This document shows, one piece after another, positions 1 to 11,080 of a DNA stretch of 64,000 nt. Both the position numbers and the translations under genes were made by a program. The stretch's first letter is position 1. The number at the start of each line of letters is the position of its first letter. Under the pieces are notes generated by a model. The model saw nothing but the letters and a program-made list of their open reading frames with translations, had not been told where the DNA came from and did not search any database. Source of the stretch: Euborellia annulipes (lineage: Eukaryota > Arthropoda > Insecta > Dermaptera > Anisolabididae); contig JAKCPI010004910.1 of NCBI GenBank assembly GCA_023213315.1, forward strand, positions 30,933 to 94,932, given 5' to 3'.

Positions 1-120
1 CATTCAATTAGTATAAAGAGAAAAAGAAACAAAAAATTATCAAATGAGAGTTGCAAGACTTTTTCTGTCTTCTTAACTCTCACACACTAGGAATATGTAA
101 TTACTAGAGCCCGGATGTTG

Positions 121-700
121 ATTATTATTATTATTATTTGAAATTCCTATCGGGATCTCCGTTTATTTCCCCGAGGTGCTTTCGTGCACGAAGACACACA
201 CCTTAAACCCAACCGGCCTCTGGCTGTAGCCATCTACCGGCACCCCGGGAAGTTACATCATTTCCTATCTCTAACTCCTACTGCTTTCGTCTCCAGCTAG
301 TGAACTAATCCTTATTTCTGGTTCCAACCGTTTTTTTTTTTTTTTTTGGTTCCTTTTATCCAAACTCTTCTATGCTATGGAGGATGTCCTAGTTGAAGAG
401 GGACTCCCTCAGCACCGGCGTGTAGCCTGCTCCTTTCGAAGAATGCATCACTGAGAGGGAACCTTCTTTACGTCCCTTCTACGGGACGGGATGTCACAGC
501 AACTCCCTCTCCTCGTAGAGTTGCCTGGGGGCTATTGTGGTGAGATCCAATATTCCAATCTAGTGCCTGCTTGAGGATTTGTTTACATTAAATAAATATT
601 TTTATTTAATGAAAAATCAGCACGCCAAGGATTTGAACAGGGATCTTCTTTGTAGAAGCCGACACTCTACTAGCCCGCTACACCAGCGAGCCCCCCCCCT
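121..700 (-). mobile_element. SINE-B, near-complete copy (family definition)
   Basis: Reference entry for the commonest repeat here. Read on the minus strand it starts with a tRNA-like head: an A-box-like TGGTGTAGCGGG and, about 45 bases later, a B-box-like TGTTCAAATCC. A stretch rich in ATTTATTTAATG follows, then a body of about 450 bp that is well conserved between copies (an imperfect palindrome around ACTCTACGAGGAGAGGGAGT, then GATGCATTCTTCGAAAGGAG). The 3' end is GGGATCCCGATAGGAATTTC followed by (AAT)n. Internal pol III boxes and a simple-repeat tail are typical of tRNA-derived SINEs mobilised by a partner LINE. About 540 bp is long for a SINE. No ORF is conserved between copies. This copy has a T-run inserted near 331-347. 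Confidence 0.85.
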
Positions 701-945
701 CCCGGATGTTGATGCAAATGCATGTTTGTATAGAAACTGAATACGTTTCTGAAACTTTGCAGTTATCCATTTCATGAGTATTCAATTCGAAATAACCCTA
801 TTTGTTCGGAGAATTCGGATTTTTTTGAAGAAATTCCATGCATGTTTTGGCAATTTTTAACCAAATCAACTTTATTTTTCATGCATATTATAACATTGTT
901 TCAAAGAAAAAATGCAACTTTGAATATTTTTGCACCCCGGGCTTG

Positions 946-1085
946 GCGTAGTTGGTAGCGCGTTTGCCTTGTATACCAAGGGTCGGGGGTTGGATCCCAG
1001 GCAATCCGATGATTTTATTTAAGCCATTTGGATACCAAATGGCTCACAGAAATGGGTTATCCAGATGGAAAGATTCCAATCAACT
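946..1085 (+). mobile_element. SINE-A, 5' part (family definition)
   Basis: The head resembles a tRNA: A-box-like TGGCGTAGTTGG near 953 and B-box-like GGTTGGATCCC near 989 (better preserved copies have GGTTCGGACCC). GGCAGTCCGATGATTTTATT-like sequence follows, then a palindrome built on TTTAAGCCATTTGG and its complement. Full copies continue with a GTGTGAATGAG-type simple repeat and end in poly(A), about 280 bp in all. This copy loses similarity just after the palindrome. Confidence 0.75.
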
Positions 1086-1607
1086 ACAAAAAAAAATAGA
1101 ATATATACAAAAAGCTGCAAAGCTACAACCCAGAAGACGTAAAGGAGTTCTATAACGACATTTTACGTAAACTGGCATACAACAACAAATAATGACGAAC
1201 AAGAGATAATGGATCATGATGACTGTTAATGTCCGAGTGCAACCTGCCAATAACTACTAATTTTATTCAATTTTATATTATGTATAGAATAAGTAATGTT
1301 TGCTCTAATGTTCATTTTTTTTTTTATTCATGTAAAACAGAGCGTGATAGACGGACGCTACACAATTCATTTTCCAAAACAGAAAGTTTTGTAATTTCGT
1401 TATCTATATATTTTTTTTTTTTTTTTTTTATATCCACGCAAAAATCTTTATCAGGTTTTTTTTTTCTCCTCTAATGTATGCTCTTCAATTTTTAAGAAGT
1501 ATTCAACATCAAAAGAAAAAAAAAACCTGGTTTACTTCTAACTTAACAACCAGACATGGAAATTATAAGGAATTCAATTTCTCTCTCTCTCTCACTCTGC
1601 TTTTTCA

Positions 1608-1608
<1 letters not shown>

Positions 1609-1643
<35 letters not shown>
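1609..1643. repeat. (CA)n microsatellite
   Basis: About 17 uninterrupted CA units running into a short CATA tract. Confidence 0.95.
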
Positions 1644-1647
<4 letters not shown>

Positions 1648-1746
1648 TACATAGAGAGACATCTTTATTCAAACAACAATCACAACACACAAATATAAAC
1701 TTTTTTTTTTTACTTTCTTTTTATAAAATATACAAGCAAGCAAGGG

Positions 1747-1776
1747 TGTTGTTGTTGTTGTTGTTGTTGTTGTTGT
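1747..1776. repeat. (GTT)10 microsatellite
   Basis: Ten uninterrupted GTT units. Confidence 0.95.
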
Positions 1777-2182
1777 AAGGGTAAAATTGCACACAGCACC
1801 TCGTCCTCTCTCTATTCTCCCTTCCCTCTTAGAAGAACTTTATTTAAAATGAAAGACTTAAGAGAGTGAGAGAGAGAAAAAAATATTAAACGGAAATTAC
1901 AAAAGTTGTGTGATTTATTTTTTACCAATTAAAAAAAAAAAAAAAAACTTTGAAATAAACTAGATTAATATTTAATTTAAATTTCTTAGCCGCTAGCTAA
2001 AAAATTGCGTTATGATTAAAAAAAAAAAGGGGTGACATCCTCTTTTAAGGAAAAATATCCTCTCTAGGAGAGGAGGTCTTATGTTAGAGATTTAATTAAC
2101 CACTCCCTGGAACCTCCCTCCAATTGGCTCCGACTTTAACTTTGGATACCCCTAACAGAGTTTTTAGCATCCCTGAATTCAA

Positions 2183-2345
2183 AAATCTGGTGTCACTGTC
2201 GCACAGCACATTACCTTCGGTAATCGAAAGTTATGTTCTGTGCTACACTATATAAGAAAGGAGCGAATTTTGAGAATATCGAAAAAAAAAAAACTGAAAA
2301 ACCACATCAGTAAAGTACTAGTACTTTTTGTCCGATTTTGTTCAC
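2183..2345 (-). mobile_element. HE element, internally deleted fragment
   Basis: Contains the HE 3' hairpin half (AATCTGGTGT, CACAGCACA, TACCTTCGGTAATCGAAAGT) joined directly to the internal TTTTGAGAA/AGTAAAGTACTAGTACT segment on the minus strand. About 300 bp of the normal element between them is missing. Confidence 0.7.
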
Positions 2346-2689
2346 ACATGAACTTAGCGCTTCTTTATGACCACCTCAAGAGCAAGAGATCGACTATTTT
2401 TTATATTATACTGTTTCAAAGAGGCAGCGTCCGAGCTAGCGCCTCGAATACCATCTGGCGGAAGAGTTTCTCCCCGCGAAATACATTACCATATAATTAA
2501 TTATATTAGTTAATTGTAATTATTAATATTTTTAAAAAATCTGAAATGTAAAGAAAAGAGGACCAATAAATGGGTGACATCAGGTTCCCTGCGGGAACTG
2601 GTTTGATATTCACCGAATAATAAATGTGTGTGTGTGTGTGGTGTGTGTGTCTGTGAAGAAAATATCGCAAGAACGAAAAGAGCGAACTT

Positions 2690-3098
2690 CCTATGATATT
2701 TTATATTTAGGTTAGGCACCCCCATGTGACGTGAAAAGAAGCTTTTGAACAAAAACGGTGAAAGGGTACCAGTACTTTAGTGAAGCACTTTTTTCAGTTT
2801 TTCTCAAAATTCTCTCCAACAATTTTGTTTAAAATTCAAAAATCAATTATTTTTTAGATGCTCTTTAAAATATATATTCTCATTTTGCCATTGAAAACTT
2901 CTGAAGACCACTTTACTCTATAAAAAGGATAGGAGGAAATGGTTGCCATGGTAACAAAATATAAATATTTTCCCATACTTATAAATTTTACATCTTGAAT
3001 TCTAATATATAGGTGGAAAAAATATATGTCTACACAACTTGCTCTTGCCGAAGGGTAAGAGAAAGTTGTGTGTTGTGCGACCAGTCACACCAGATTTT
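2690..3098 (+). mobile_element. HE element, 3' two-thirds
   Basis: Runs from the TATTTTATATTTAGGTTAGG segment through AGATGCTCTTTAAAATAT and the X-box-like GGTTGCCATGGTAAC at 2941-2955 to the terminal GTCACACCAGATT. The 5' arm of the terminal hairpin is mostly lost. Confidence 0.8.
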
Positions 3099-3756
3099 AT
3101 TTTAACCTAATAAACAAGTTTATGAATTCTATTTCTCAAACTAGGTATTTTAAAATTCAAAAGCACGACAGTATATGAAAAACGATTGAAAATTCATTTT
3201 TTTTTTTACATTGCACCCTATCCTAAATTTTTTTGATATGGCTAGTGTATCTATTGGATGGACATTAACGAAATTTTTTTTGTCTTCTTTCGGCATCGTA
3301 TCATGTGACATTCATTCGTCAGAATGAATTTCGCCTTTTTTTTCTCTTGTTGAAACCTTTATATTTCTCTCTCTCTCTCTGTGTGATTGCATGCAACCCT
3401 CTGAAAATGGAATCAAGGAGAGGAGGTGTGGTGGGAGGGATGCCTGTCTACGAAAATCATCCCTACTGTCAGATGACGACAAAATCGTTAGTCCCATTTT
3501 CTTTTTTTTTGTGTGTGTGTCACGAACATGAAGAAAACAAACAGAACCTCTTTCTATCTATCTCTCTCTTTTCTTCTTTCTTATTAGAAGACATCACACA
3601 TCAAATTTAATTACAAAAGGAGAGGGGAAGAAAAAATCTTATTGTTATACATTAAATGCTAGAACGAAAGAGAGAAATTTCATTTATTGTAATTTTTTTA
3701 TTTAAAAAATTTAAAAATTCCCTTTTTTATTGTAATTGTGTGATTTAATTAGAATG
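3099..3756. other. No gene seen; AT-rich spacer
   Basis: T-runs, short TC and GT repeats near 3370 and 3510. The 101-codon open frame here is low-complexity and matches nothing I know. Confidence 0.55.
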
Positions 3757-4215
3757 GGAGAGGAAGTTGCTGTGATATCCCGTCATATAGAAGGAAGAAC
3801 AAATCCTCAAGCAGGCACTGGATTGTAATATTGCATTTCACCACAATAGCCCCCAGGAAACTCTACGAGGAGAGGGAGTTGCTGTGACATTCCGTCCTAA
3901 AGAAGGTTCCCTCTCAGTGATGCACTCTTCGAAAGGAGTCGGTGCTGAAGGAGGTCCTCTCCAAACTAGGACATCCTCTCTAGCATAGAAGAGGTTGGAT
4001 AAAAGGAACGGTAGAAATAAGGATTAGCTCGTTAACTATAAATGAACGCGGAAGGAGGAGTTAGAGATAGGAAATAATGTAACTTCACGAGATGCCGGTA
4101 GATTACTGCCGGCCAGAGGCCTGTTGGACCTGAGGTATGTGTCTATATACACGAAAGTACCTCCGGTAAATACACGGAGATCCCGATATGAAATTCAAAT
4201 AATAATAATAATAAT
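3757..4215 (+). mobile_element. SINE-B, 5'-rearranged copy
   Basis: A normal SINE-B body and tail, ending in AAATAATAATAATAATAAT-type repeats near 4214. At the 5' end a short piece of body (GAGGAAGTTGCTGTGATATC) sits upstream of CAAATCCTCAAGCAGG, so the head is missing and part of the body is duplicated out of order. Confidence 0.75.
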
Positions 4216-4352
4216 TGTTCAAAATACAAAATTTGCATATCATCAGCTTTCAGTTAACACGGCCAAGTCTCAAATGTATATGGCCGTGTTAACTGAAGAG
4301 CTTCTGACATCTAATATGCAAATTTTGTATTTTTATATAATTTTTGTATCTG
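4216..4352. repeat. Inverted repeat flanking a CGTGTTAAC palindrome
   Basis: CAAAATACAAAATTTGCATA is mirrored by TATGCAAATTTTGTATTTTT, and inside it TTCAGTTAACACGGCC is mirrored by GGCCGTGTTAACTGAA. It lies just upstream of the hammerhead at 4757 and may belong to the same fold-back element, interrupted by the MITE at 4362. Confidence 0.6.
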
Positions 4353-4361
4353 TATGTTTAT

Positions 4362-4699
4362 TAGGGTCCGACCGAAACAAGAATTTCAGCTGAAACCGAA
4401 TATTCGGCATCAACCTTAGTTTCGACCGAAACCGAAACTTGTATTTTCTATAAAAAATTTATATCATTTTACCTTTTTTTTTTTTTGAAATTTTTTTCCC
4501 TTCCCGTGAAAATCATTTTACCTTTTTTTTTAGGGAGACTAAATTTTTTTCTTCTTCAAGTGCAAATCATTTGACCTTTTTTTTCCCCATCTTTTCAGAC
4601 TCAGGTTTCGGCTACTTTTTGGCCGAAACCGAAACTACGGCCAAAACCATGATTTTTGGCCGGAACAGTAACCGAAATCGAATATTCGGTCGGTTCCTA
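4362..4699. mobile_element. 338 bp palindromic MITE with 6 bp target duplication
   Basis: The ends are inverted copies (TAGGGTCCGACCGAA and TTCGGTCGGTTCCTA). The interior repeats CCGAAACCGAA and CGAATATTCGG motifs in inverted orientation, so it would fold on itself. GTTTAT lies directly outside both ends (4356-4361 and 4700-4705). No coding capacity. A related copy is at 46125-46415. Superfamily not assigned: a 6 bp duplication fits no superfamily I can assert. Confidence 0.75.
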
Positions 4700-4756
4700 G
4701 TTTATATATAACAACTCTATCTGCATCTCAATGATGTACATCTTGAGATTGCCAAT

Positions 4757-4820
4757 AATCTCTTAAGAACTGATGATGGATTTATTTAATTAAACCCGAA
4801 ACGTCTTCTGAGTGGAGATT
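4757..4820 (+). ncRNA. Hammerhead ribozyme, type I architecture
   Basis: Core box CTGATGA at 4770-4776 and GAAA at 4798-4801, followed by CGTC with predicted cleavage after C4805. Stem I is two-part: AATCTC (4757-4762) pairs with GAGATT (4815-4820), and AGAA (4766-4769) with TTCT (4806-4809), separated by an internal loop. Stem II pairs GG/CC and TTTA/TAAA around one mismatch. Stem III is the minimal palindrome ACGU, as reported for hammerheads that cleave as dimers in Penelope-like elements and retrozymes. One extra T (4777) lies between the core and stem II, a feature shared by most copies here. Cleavage is not shown by sequence alone. Confidence 0.68.
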
Positions 4821-4867
4821 TTTATTCGATAGAGTCTCTTCTTTTGACTGACATCCTCTCTTCCTGT

Positions 4868-5045
4868 CTATCATTTTATATTTAAGTTAGGAACCCCCTG
4901 GCACGTGACACGAAACTTTTGAATAAAATCGTCCAATGAGTACTAGTACTTTACTGATGTACTTTTTCAGATTTTTTCGACTCCAACGATTTTGATTAAA
5001 ATTAATATATCAATTATTATAGTATATTCTTATTTTGTCCTTGAA
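4868..5045 (+). mobile_element. HE element, internal fragment
   Basis: Matches the HE interior from ATTTTATATTTAAGTTAGGA through AGTACTAGTACTTTACTGAT to the ATATTCTTATTTTG segment. Both ends of the element are missing. Confidence 0.7.
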
Positions 5046-5436
5046 TTTTATATCACACCTGATTTTTTTTTTATCTATTAAAATATCACTTTTAGCGTGA
5101 AATTTTTGAGATTTGGAGAAACAGTATTTGTTATTATTATGTTGTTATTGTTGTTGTTGCCTCTCTATTAGTGTGAGAGATTGCACTCTCCCTCACTCTC
5201 TCTACGATGTCTTTACATGATTTATTAACTAAACCACTTGTTTGCCTTAATTGATTGATCACCTTCGTTAGTTACTAAGCAACCATTTGCGCTCACCGAC
5301 AAATTTATTACTCTCTTGTCTATTCTATGGGTGGGGGGAGATGAAATCTATCTTTTATCATTAAAATAAATAACAATAAATTGACATCTCTTCTGGATGA
5401 CCAATGAAGTACGTGGCTGTTGATTTACATACAAGA
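5046..5436. other. No gene seen; AT-rich spacer
   Basis: A short GTT/ATT repeat near 5130-5160 and a GGGTGGGGGG run near 5330. No other recognisable structure. Confidence 0.5.
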
Positions 5437-5615
5437 AAGGGAGCAGGTGCAGCCAAAAATTAAAGCCTCCCAAAATGGGATAAAATATTACAATTAATGA
5501 GACGTTTCGAGAAAGGGACAGATACAATTTGAAAGAGAAAAAAGGGTTTTCTCGAAACGTCTAGTTAATTGTAAAAAAATCGGAGGCTTTAATTTTTGTC
5601 TGCTCCTGCTTCCTT
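5437..5615. mobile_element. Fold-back element with decayed hammerhead sequences
   Basis: GGGAGCAGGTGCAGCC and TTAAAGCCTCC on the left are mirrored by GGAGGCTTTAA and TCTGCTCCTGC on the right. Both arms carry TCGAAACGTCT (or its complement), the GAAACGTC box of the hammerheads. The right arm has a strong stem II (GAGAAAA/TTTTCTC) but the CTGANGA box is damaged. Confidence 0.5.
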
Positions 5616-5639
5616 CCTTGTACTTCTTCTGGATGGATT

Positions 5640-5885
5640 TGTGTCTGTTCAAGGAATTCTAAAGAAGTACAAGTGTGCTTCAAACAATTTCAATCAGAAT
5701 ATACATTTTAAAGAGCATTTTTGATTTTTAATCAAAATCGTTGGAACAAATTTTGAGAAAATAAAAAAAAAATAAAAATAAAAAGTACATTAGTAATGTA
5801 CTAGTACTCTTTGGCCGATTTTGTTCAAAAGCCGCCTGTTACGTTTCAGCGAGGTATCAAACTTAAATATAAAATTTTAAATGAG
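5640..5885 (-). mobile_element. HE element, internal fragment
   Basis: Minus-strand HE interior: AAAGAGCAT, AATCAAAATCGTTGGA, ACTAGTACTCTTTGGCCGAT and AACTTAAATATAAAATTT, in the order seen in complete copies. Both terminal hairpins are absent. Confidence 0.7.
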
Positions 5886-5924
5886 CGAAGCTGCTAGTTA
5901 CATTTCACTTTTATATATAAGCAG

Positions 5925-5995
5925 CCAGGGTCGACGTTTTGGTCACATAGAGGACCAACTTCAGTGCCAAACCGTTGATCCTCTATTGGTTATTT
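5925..5995 (-). ncRNA. Decayed hammerhead-like motif
   Basis: The minus strand reads CTGAAGT, then a stem GGTC...GACC, then AAAACGTCGA. Compared with the core, A9 is T and GAAA is AAAA, so activity is unlikely. It is probably an old member of the family at 15555-16226. Confidence 0.35.
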
Positions 5996-6540
5996 TGTCA
6001 AATAACACAAGTATTTGGTTATGTTAATAAAATTAGATACTCTATGGACTGAGGTGGACTTTTATAAAAAAAAAAAAAAAATTAAATAATCTTTTTACTA
6101 CGACATTTTGAATTGTAAATTTTTTTTTTTTTGAAATTTGAGATAAAATAACATCAAATACACTTGTTTGTTAGTTGATTTTTAGCAATCAATAAAAAAT
6201 CCACTCCATTATTATTAAACAAAAAAAAAAAGAGAAAATGAGAATAGAGAGAAAAATTCTGTATAGAATTTCACACGTGAACCAAAATCCTGAGGGAAAA
6301 TAATTAAATTTTATTGGTTTTCAGAAAATACTGTAGAACCTTTTCATTCAATGAATATTATTATTTTTTGTCTCTTCTGTATAAATATTTGCTTATGGCC
6401 TTTTGCACCGTCCCCTCCCCCCCAAAAAAAAAAAAATATATATAACAATTGGCCTAACCTTGGAGGAAATATTCTAAGTGGCCAATCACAAAGTTTCATT
6501 GAACTTGAAACAATTTATTTTTATTTGTTCTATTATTTAG
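5996..6540. other. No gene seen; AT-rich spacer
   Basis: A and T homopolymers and a CCCCTCCCCCCC patch near 6411. Nothing recognisable. Confidence 0.5.
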
Positions 6541-6872
6541 TTAACTAAGCTTTTGTGTACGCAGATATACACCTCGAACCCAACCGGGTCAAGGCCGAAT
6601 ACCTGGACCCCGTGAGGTTACATTATTTCCTATCTCTAACTCTCTCCTGTGTTTTTTTTTAACGAGCTGATCCTTATTTCTTGTTCCATCCGGTTCCTTT
6701 TATCCTACATCTTCTATGCTAGGAGGGATGTCCTAGTTGAAGAGGAACTCCCTCAGCACCTACTCCTTTAGAAGATTGCACCACTGAGAGGGAACCTTTA
6801 CGTCCCTTCTACAGGACGGGATGTCACAGCAGCCCTCTCCTCGTAGAGTTGCCTGGGGGCTATCGTGCTGAG
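6541..6872 (-). mobile_element. SINE-B, 3' two-thirds
   Basis: Covers the SINE-B body from near the 3' end (TGTGTACGCAGATATACACC) to GGGGGCTATCGTGCTGAGATC on the minus strand. The (AAT)n tail and the tRNA-like head are absent. Confidence 0.75.
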
Positions 6873-8332
6873 ATCCAGTAAAATATACATCTATATATCT
6901 GGCATATTGAGAAATATATACTAACAGGCGGAACAATCCATTCATTTGACAATATTTAAAATATTTTTAATAAGAGAATCTCGCTCTTTAATACACTGTT
7001 AAACATTTTCAAGGGATATTCATAAACCTATTTATGAAGTCTGTTGCACAAACTGTTTATGAATTTTACTTTCCGGTATATGAAATGAAAAGTTCATATA
7101 TTAAAAAATGAGCTTTAATAAATCAATTTTTTTCATAATTTCATACACTAGTTGAAAAAAACGCCCCTCGAGAGGTTTGAATCCGAGCTTTTGGTTTCTT
7201 CCCTTCATATATAAATTTGTGTGACGCCTTTACCATCTCGATTCCTTACTTTGTTAATAATATCATACTTTTTAAGCTACGTAAATTTGATTAATATTTT
7301 TTTTAACAAGTTTATGAATTTAATTTAACAAACTGGATATATTAAAATTCAAGCACGAAAGTATAAAAACAACGATTGAAAGTTTTTTTTTTTACAGAGT
7401 ACTAAAAGAACTATATTTCTATCACTTTTAGTTTTTGATCTTTAACACCCCCAAAAACATGTCGTATTTTTTTGTTGACATTCAAATCCCTGTGGGAGTT
7501 TATTTTAAACTTATATATAGAGGTTTAAAAAAAAAAAAGATGAAGAAAAATTGATAAATATTAAAAGGGTTGGATTTGTAATAAAATATCAATTTAACAA
7601 CAACAAATAAATATAGATTTCAATCAAATCACGAAATGTCAAGAAGAGAAGGAAAAAAAAGTTAAATGAATATACAGTAATTCAATTTCGTTTATATTGA
7701 AAAAGTTTTTTTTTTTTTTATATATAGATTTTTTTTTTTATATTACAACTTTCTCTCTCTCTCTCACTCTCTTTTAATTATTTACTTGTTATTAGAGGGT
7801 AAAAAGAAAAAAAAAAGGGAGTTTAGAAGGAAGCAAAAACACTCAAATGTTATGGTCAAGTGGATGTTAAATTGATGAAAGAAAGAAAGAAAAAAAAAAG
7901 AGAAGTGATGGTTAGAATACATATATTGGGGGAGAGAGAATTGATTCATTAAAAGTTGGCCAAACTGCTTTGGAAAAAAAAGACAAAAAAAAAAAAACAT
8001 CAATCTGAACTTTGTTGTTAAGTGATCTGGAATTGTGAATAACTAGCCGCTCCACCCGCCCGCCTTCGGCGGTCCTCCGAAATCCCTTCAGATGGCTCGG
8101 GTCCGCCTGCTGCAAATTTTTCAGTTAACTCGTTTCAGACAATAAAAACATATTGAAAGTTTTTAGTGTAGACCAGTATATAATTGAATTAATTTAAAAG
8201 TCAGTAGTTTTTTTTCTTGGTCAATTCACAGATGGTAATTGAGGATAGAAATAAAAAGAATTTCTTAAAAATTTTATAAGTTTTATATTTTGGACATCTG
8301 GCTGACAAGTTTGCGCAAGTTTCCACTGGCAC
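6873..8332. other. No gene seen; AT-rich, one GC-rich patch
   Basis: AT-rich sequence with T-runs near 7390 and 7705-7740 and a TC repeat near 7751. A sharply GC-rich patch at about 8045-8115 contains CGCCTTCGGCGG, a small hairpin. I do not recognise it; the sharp composition change suggests the end of an unidentified repeat. Confidence 0.45.
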
Positions 8333-8412
8333 AATTTATTTATTTATTTTTATTTTTTTTTTGAAATTTCTATCGGGATCCCCGTTTATTTACCCGAGGT
8401 GCTTTCGTGTAC
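8333..8412 (-). mobile_element. SINE-B, 3' terminal fragment
   Basis: Only the last ~70 bp on the minus strand: GTACACGAAAGCACCTCGGG, then AAATAAACGGGGATCCCGAT and GAAATTTC. The tail is altered to ATAAATAA-type repeats. Confidence 0.7.
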
Positions 8413-10072
8413 AAATTACATAACATAGCAGGAAAAGAATCAGGAAAATAGAATGTGACTGTAAATAGATGCGGCAGAAAGGAAGTCTCTAAACGTCGAT
8501 CAAATTTAGTGAGCCATCTTCAGTTGTCTGATTTCAAAAATTTTCTTCAGACTATTTAACATCATACTTCTTAGATTTTATTTATTTACTTTGTAATAAG
8601 ACATAGGTAATTGTTAAATGATTCGCTTATGGACTTACATATTCAACAACTCTATTATTAAATCTACTTGCTGCCGGTTGCTTCAGTTCGAATTAACTAG
8701 TTATACTTCGGACAAGCTAGTTAACTATAACTTTCTTTTCACATCTAGTCAAGCTAATCATATGATTAAATAACAGCCCAGATCGTAGTTAACTAGCAAA
8801 AACCGAAAATTTGAGTTTTTTTTTTTTTTGGATTGGACTGACTACTTACTCTTGGACTATACGCACTTCTTTTCGGGAGTTCCGAATTTTGGGAAAATTC
8901 ATTTATCACTTTTATATCTGCACTATGGCTCCAATATCTAAGGCACCCACAATCAATATCAACAGTTAAATCTGGCTCTGGCTTCGTTGGTCCAAATCTC
9001 ACAAGATCTCGTTGTCATTGTCATCATCATTAACAATTACTGGCACGTGGTGTAGCGTAGATCATCACTAAAATCAGCAGAAGGCGAAATTTTTTTCCCT
9101 TCCTCTTTCAATTTAAGTATTGAGCTTCAATTATAAAAAAATTTACTTTTACTAGCCTAAATTTAGACCCATCTTGCATCAACCATTTTAAATAATCTTC
9201 TCTCGCATTTAAATATCTACATTTTTTTCTTCTTTTGATTCATTCCATTTTCTCCATCTTCTGCTTCTTCTAATTTTTTTTTTTTTTGTAGCCAATTGAT
9301 TCATTTTGAATCCTTTAATTAGTTGGCGAACTCTAATTGAATTGGAAATCTTCTTAAATCTTGAATCAATAGCTGCCTGGGTAATGGCGAATCCAAACGA
9401 ATGAATGGAATGAATAGAGAGAGAGAGAGAGTGTTCTTCTTTCTCACTCACTCTTTTGGCCATTGATTGAATCAACCAGAGAGAGAGCGAGAGCGAGAGG
9501 CAGTCAATAATTCCAAAAGCCTCAATCTGATGTGTGCAGCAACGCACCAGCAGCAGCTTATGAATATGAATAATCCGCCTTTGATAGGCAAACTCCCCCT
9601 CTCTCTATTCTTATAAAAAGGGAGGAGGGGTGGGGATGGGGGAGTGGGGGTGGGGGCTGACCTCAATCCATCCGCATCAAACATTTCCCTCAAATAAATT
9701 TCTTATGACGATGATGAAATAAAAAAAAAAATTCCTTCTTTTCATAGTGGCTTCTGCTGCTGGTGCTGCTTGCTGCTTATTTATTTATTATGAATATTTT
9801 TGGTTGGTTTATATGAATATGAATGGATTTTGTATAGAGAGAGTGAATGAGTAGAAGATATTAAAATTCGAGGTGTGTGTGTGTGTGTGTCTGTATAAAC
9901 CTTTGAAAATGATTTTTATTATTATTATCAAAAGATTTATTATCAATAATGTGAGTGATATCTGTCAAAATATACTATTTTTCTACTCAATATATATTAA
10001 TATAGAAAAAATCACTAAACACTGAAGAAGTGAAACTTTTATGCAAAAAAAATTCTCATTCAAATTAGGTAA
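8413..10072. other. No gene seen; relatively unique DNA
   Basis: One of the longer stretches free of the families above. It holds GA repeats (9415-9430, 9478-9500), a G-rich run near 9620-9655 and a GT repeat near 9870-9890. Between 8460 and 8535 the minus strand has CTGAAGATGG followed by CGACGTTT, a badly decayed hammerhead-like remnant. The open frame at 9209-9547 (minus) is low-complexity. Confidence 0.45.
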
Positions 10073-10399
10073 TTATTTATTTGAAATTCCTATCGGGATT
10101 TATATACCCGAGGCACTTACGTGCACGAAGACAGACACATCAAACCTCTGGTTGTAGCAATTTACCGGCACCCCGTGAAGTTACATGATTTTCTCTATCT
10201 AACTCCTGCTTTCATTTCTAGCTACTGAATTGATTTTTATTTTTGGTTCCAAGAGGTTCCTTTTATCAAGCCTCTTCTATGCTAGGAAGCATGTCCTACT
10301 TTGAGTAGGGACTTCCTCAACATCTACTCCTTTCGAAGAATGCATCACTGAGAGGGAACTTACTTTACGTCCACAGGATGTCACAGCAACTCCCTCATG
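10073..10399 (-). mobile_element. SINE-B, 3' half of an interrupted copy
   Basis: The SINE-B body on the minus strand stops abruptly after the equivalent of ACAGCAACTCCCTC. The missing 5' half resumes at 12013, so the LINE at 10400-12012 was inserted into this SINE-B. Confidence 0.8.
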
Positions 10400-11020
10400 T
10401 CAAATAGGGTCTTTGGGCATCTGTCACAACTCAGGCGCAATGCAGGGATATTCCCTATATCCACCACAATACACCTCGTAAAATCACTTATCTTTTCTAT
10501 CTTTGATTATTGCTGCTTGGTCTATAATAATCCATCACAGGAGTGGAGTGTTAAACTTGATAAGGTGCTTAATTCCTGTGTTAGGTTCATTTATGATAAC
10601 CCCATCTATGACCATATAAGCCCATTTTATCATAAATTAAAATGGCTAAGACTAAGCAGAAGAAGAGAGTATCAATTGGGTATAACAGGTCATTCAATAA
10701 GTCCGTAGGATAAGTAAGAAAATACGGTATTTCTATCTAAATTATTTACTCAATCGGTGAGTCTACGTTTTGAATAAATTATTTACAATTAAAGAGCCTG
10801 ATAATTTATACCAACCCTTTGAATTGAAGACAGAGCAGAGATATTAGAAATAAACTTGAACTACACAGGCCTATTCATCGTACATCTATGTACGGCAGCT
10901 CATTCACGGTACGTTTGGTGAGATTTTGGAATAATATTCCAATAAATATCAGAATGTCAAGAAATATTTACATTTTCAAGAGGGAGCTGTCAGCACACTT
11001 GTTTGGAAAAACGTGAAATA
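10400..11020 (+). pseudogene. LINE reverse transcriptase, C-terminal remnant
   Basis: The frame from 10397 encodes the region after the RT catalytic core of jockey/CR1-like non-LTR retrotransposons, with FDYCCLVYNNPSQEW, LNSCVRFIYDN and LKWLRLSRRREYQL as typical blocks. A stop follows near 10706. The same protein resumes in another frame near 10850-11018 with HRTSMYGSSFTVRLVRFWNN and the usual C-terminal FKRELSAHLFGKT, then a stop. The gap between (about 10685-10830) begins ACAGGTCATTCAATAAGTCC, which resembles a mariner terminus, so a small insertion probably broke the gene. No catalytic domain remains (5' truncation). Confidence 0.78.
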
Positions 11021-11080
11021 GCAGAACTGTGATCACTTTATTTTATTATTTATTAATTAATTTATTATATGCATATAAAT

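Larger units (their letters stand above)
1086..2182. other. No gene seen; AT-rich with microsatellites
   Basis: Homopolymer T and A runs, a TC-rich patch near 1580 and two clean microsatellites annotated separately. Open frames here are low-complexity (K, F, S, H, T-rich) and resemble no known protein. Confidence 0.6.

Noticed and set aside
946..1016. Functional tRNA gene
   Set aside because: A- and B-boxes are present but the acceptor stem does not pair and the same head is followed by SINE-A body, so it is a SINE head.
9209..9693. Overlapping minus-strand frames of 112 and 73 codons
   Set aside because: Serine/leucine runs come from GA/TC microsatellites; no motif.
10685..10830. Definite mariner element
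   Set aside because: One end (ACAGGTCATTCAATAAGTCC) resembles a mariner terminus but no matching second end is found; recorded only within the LINE entry.
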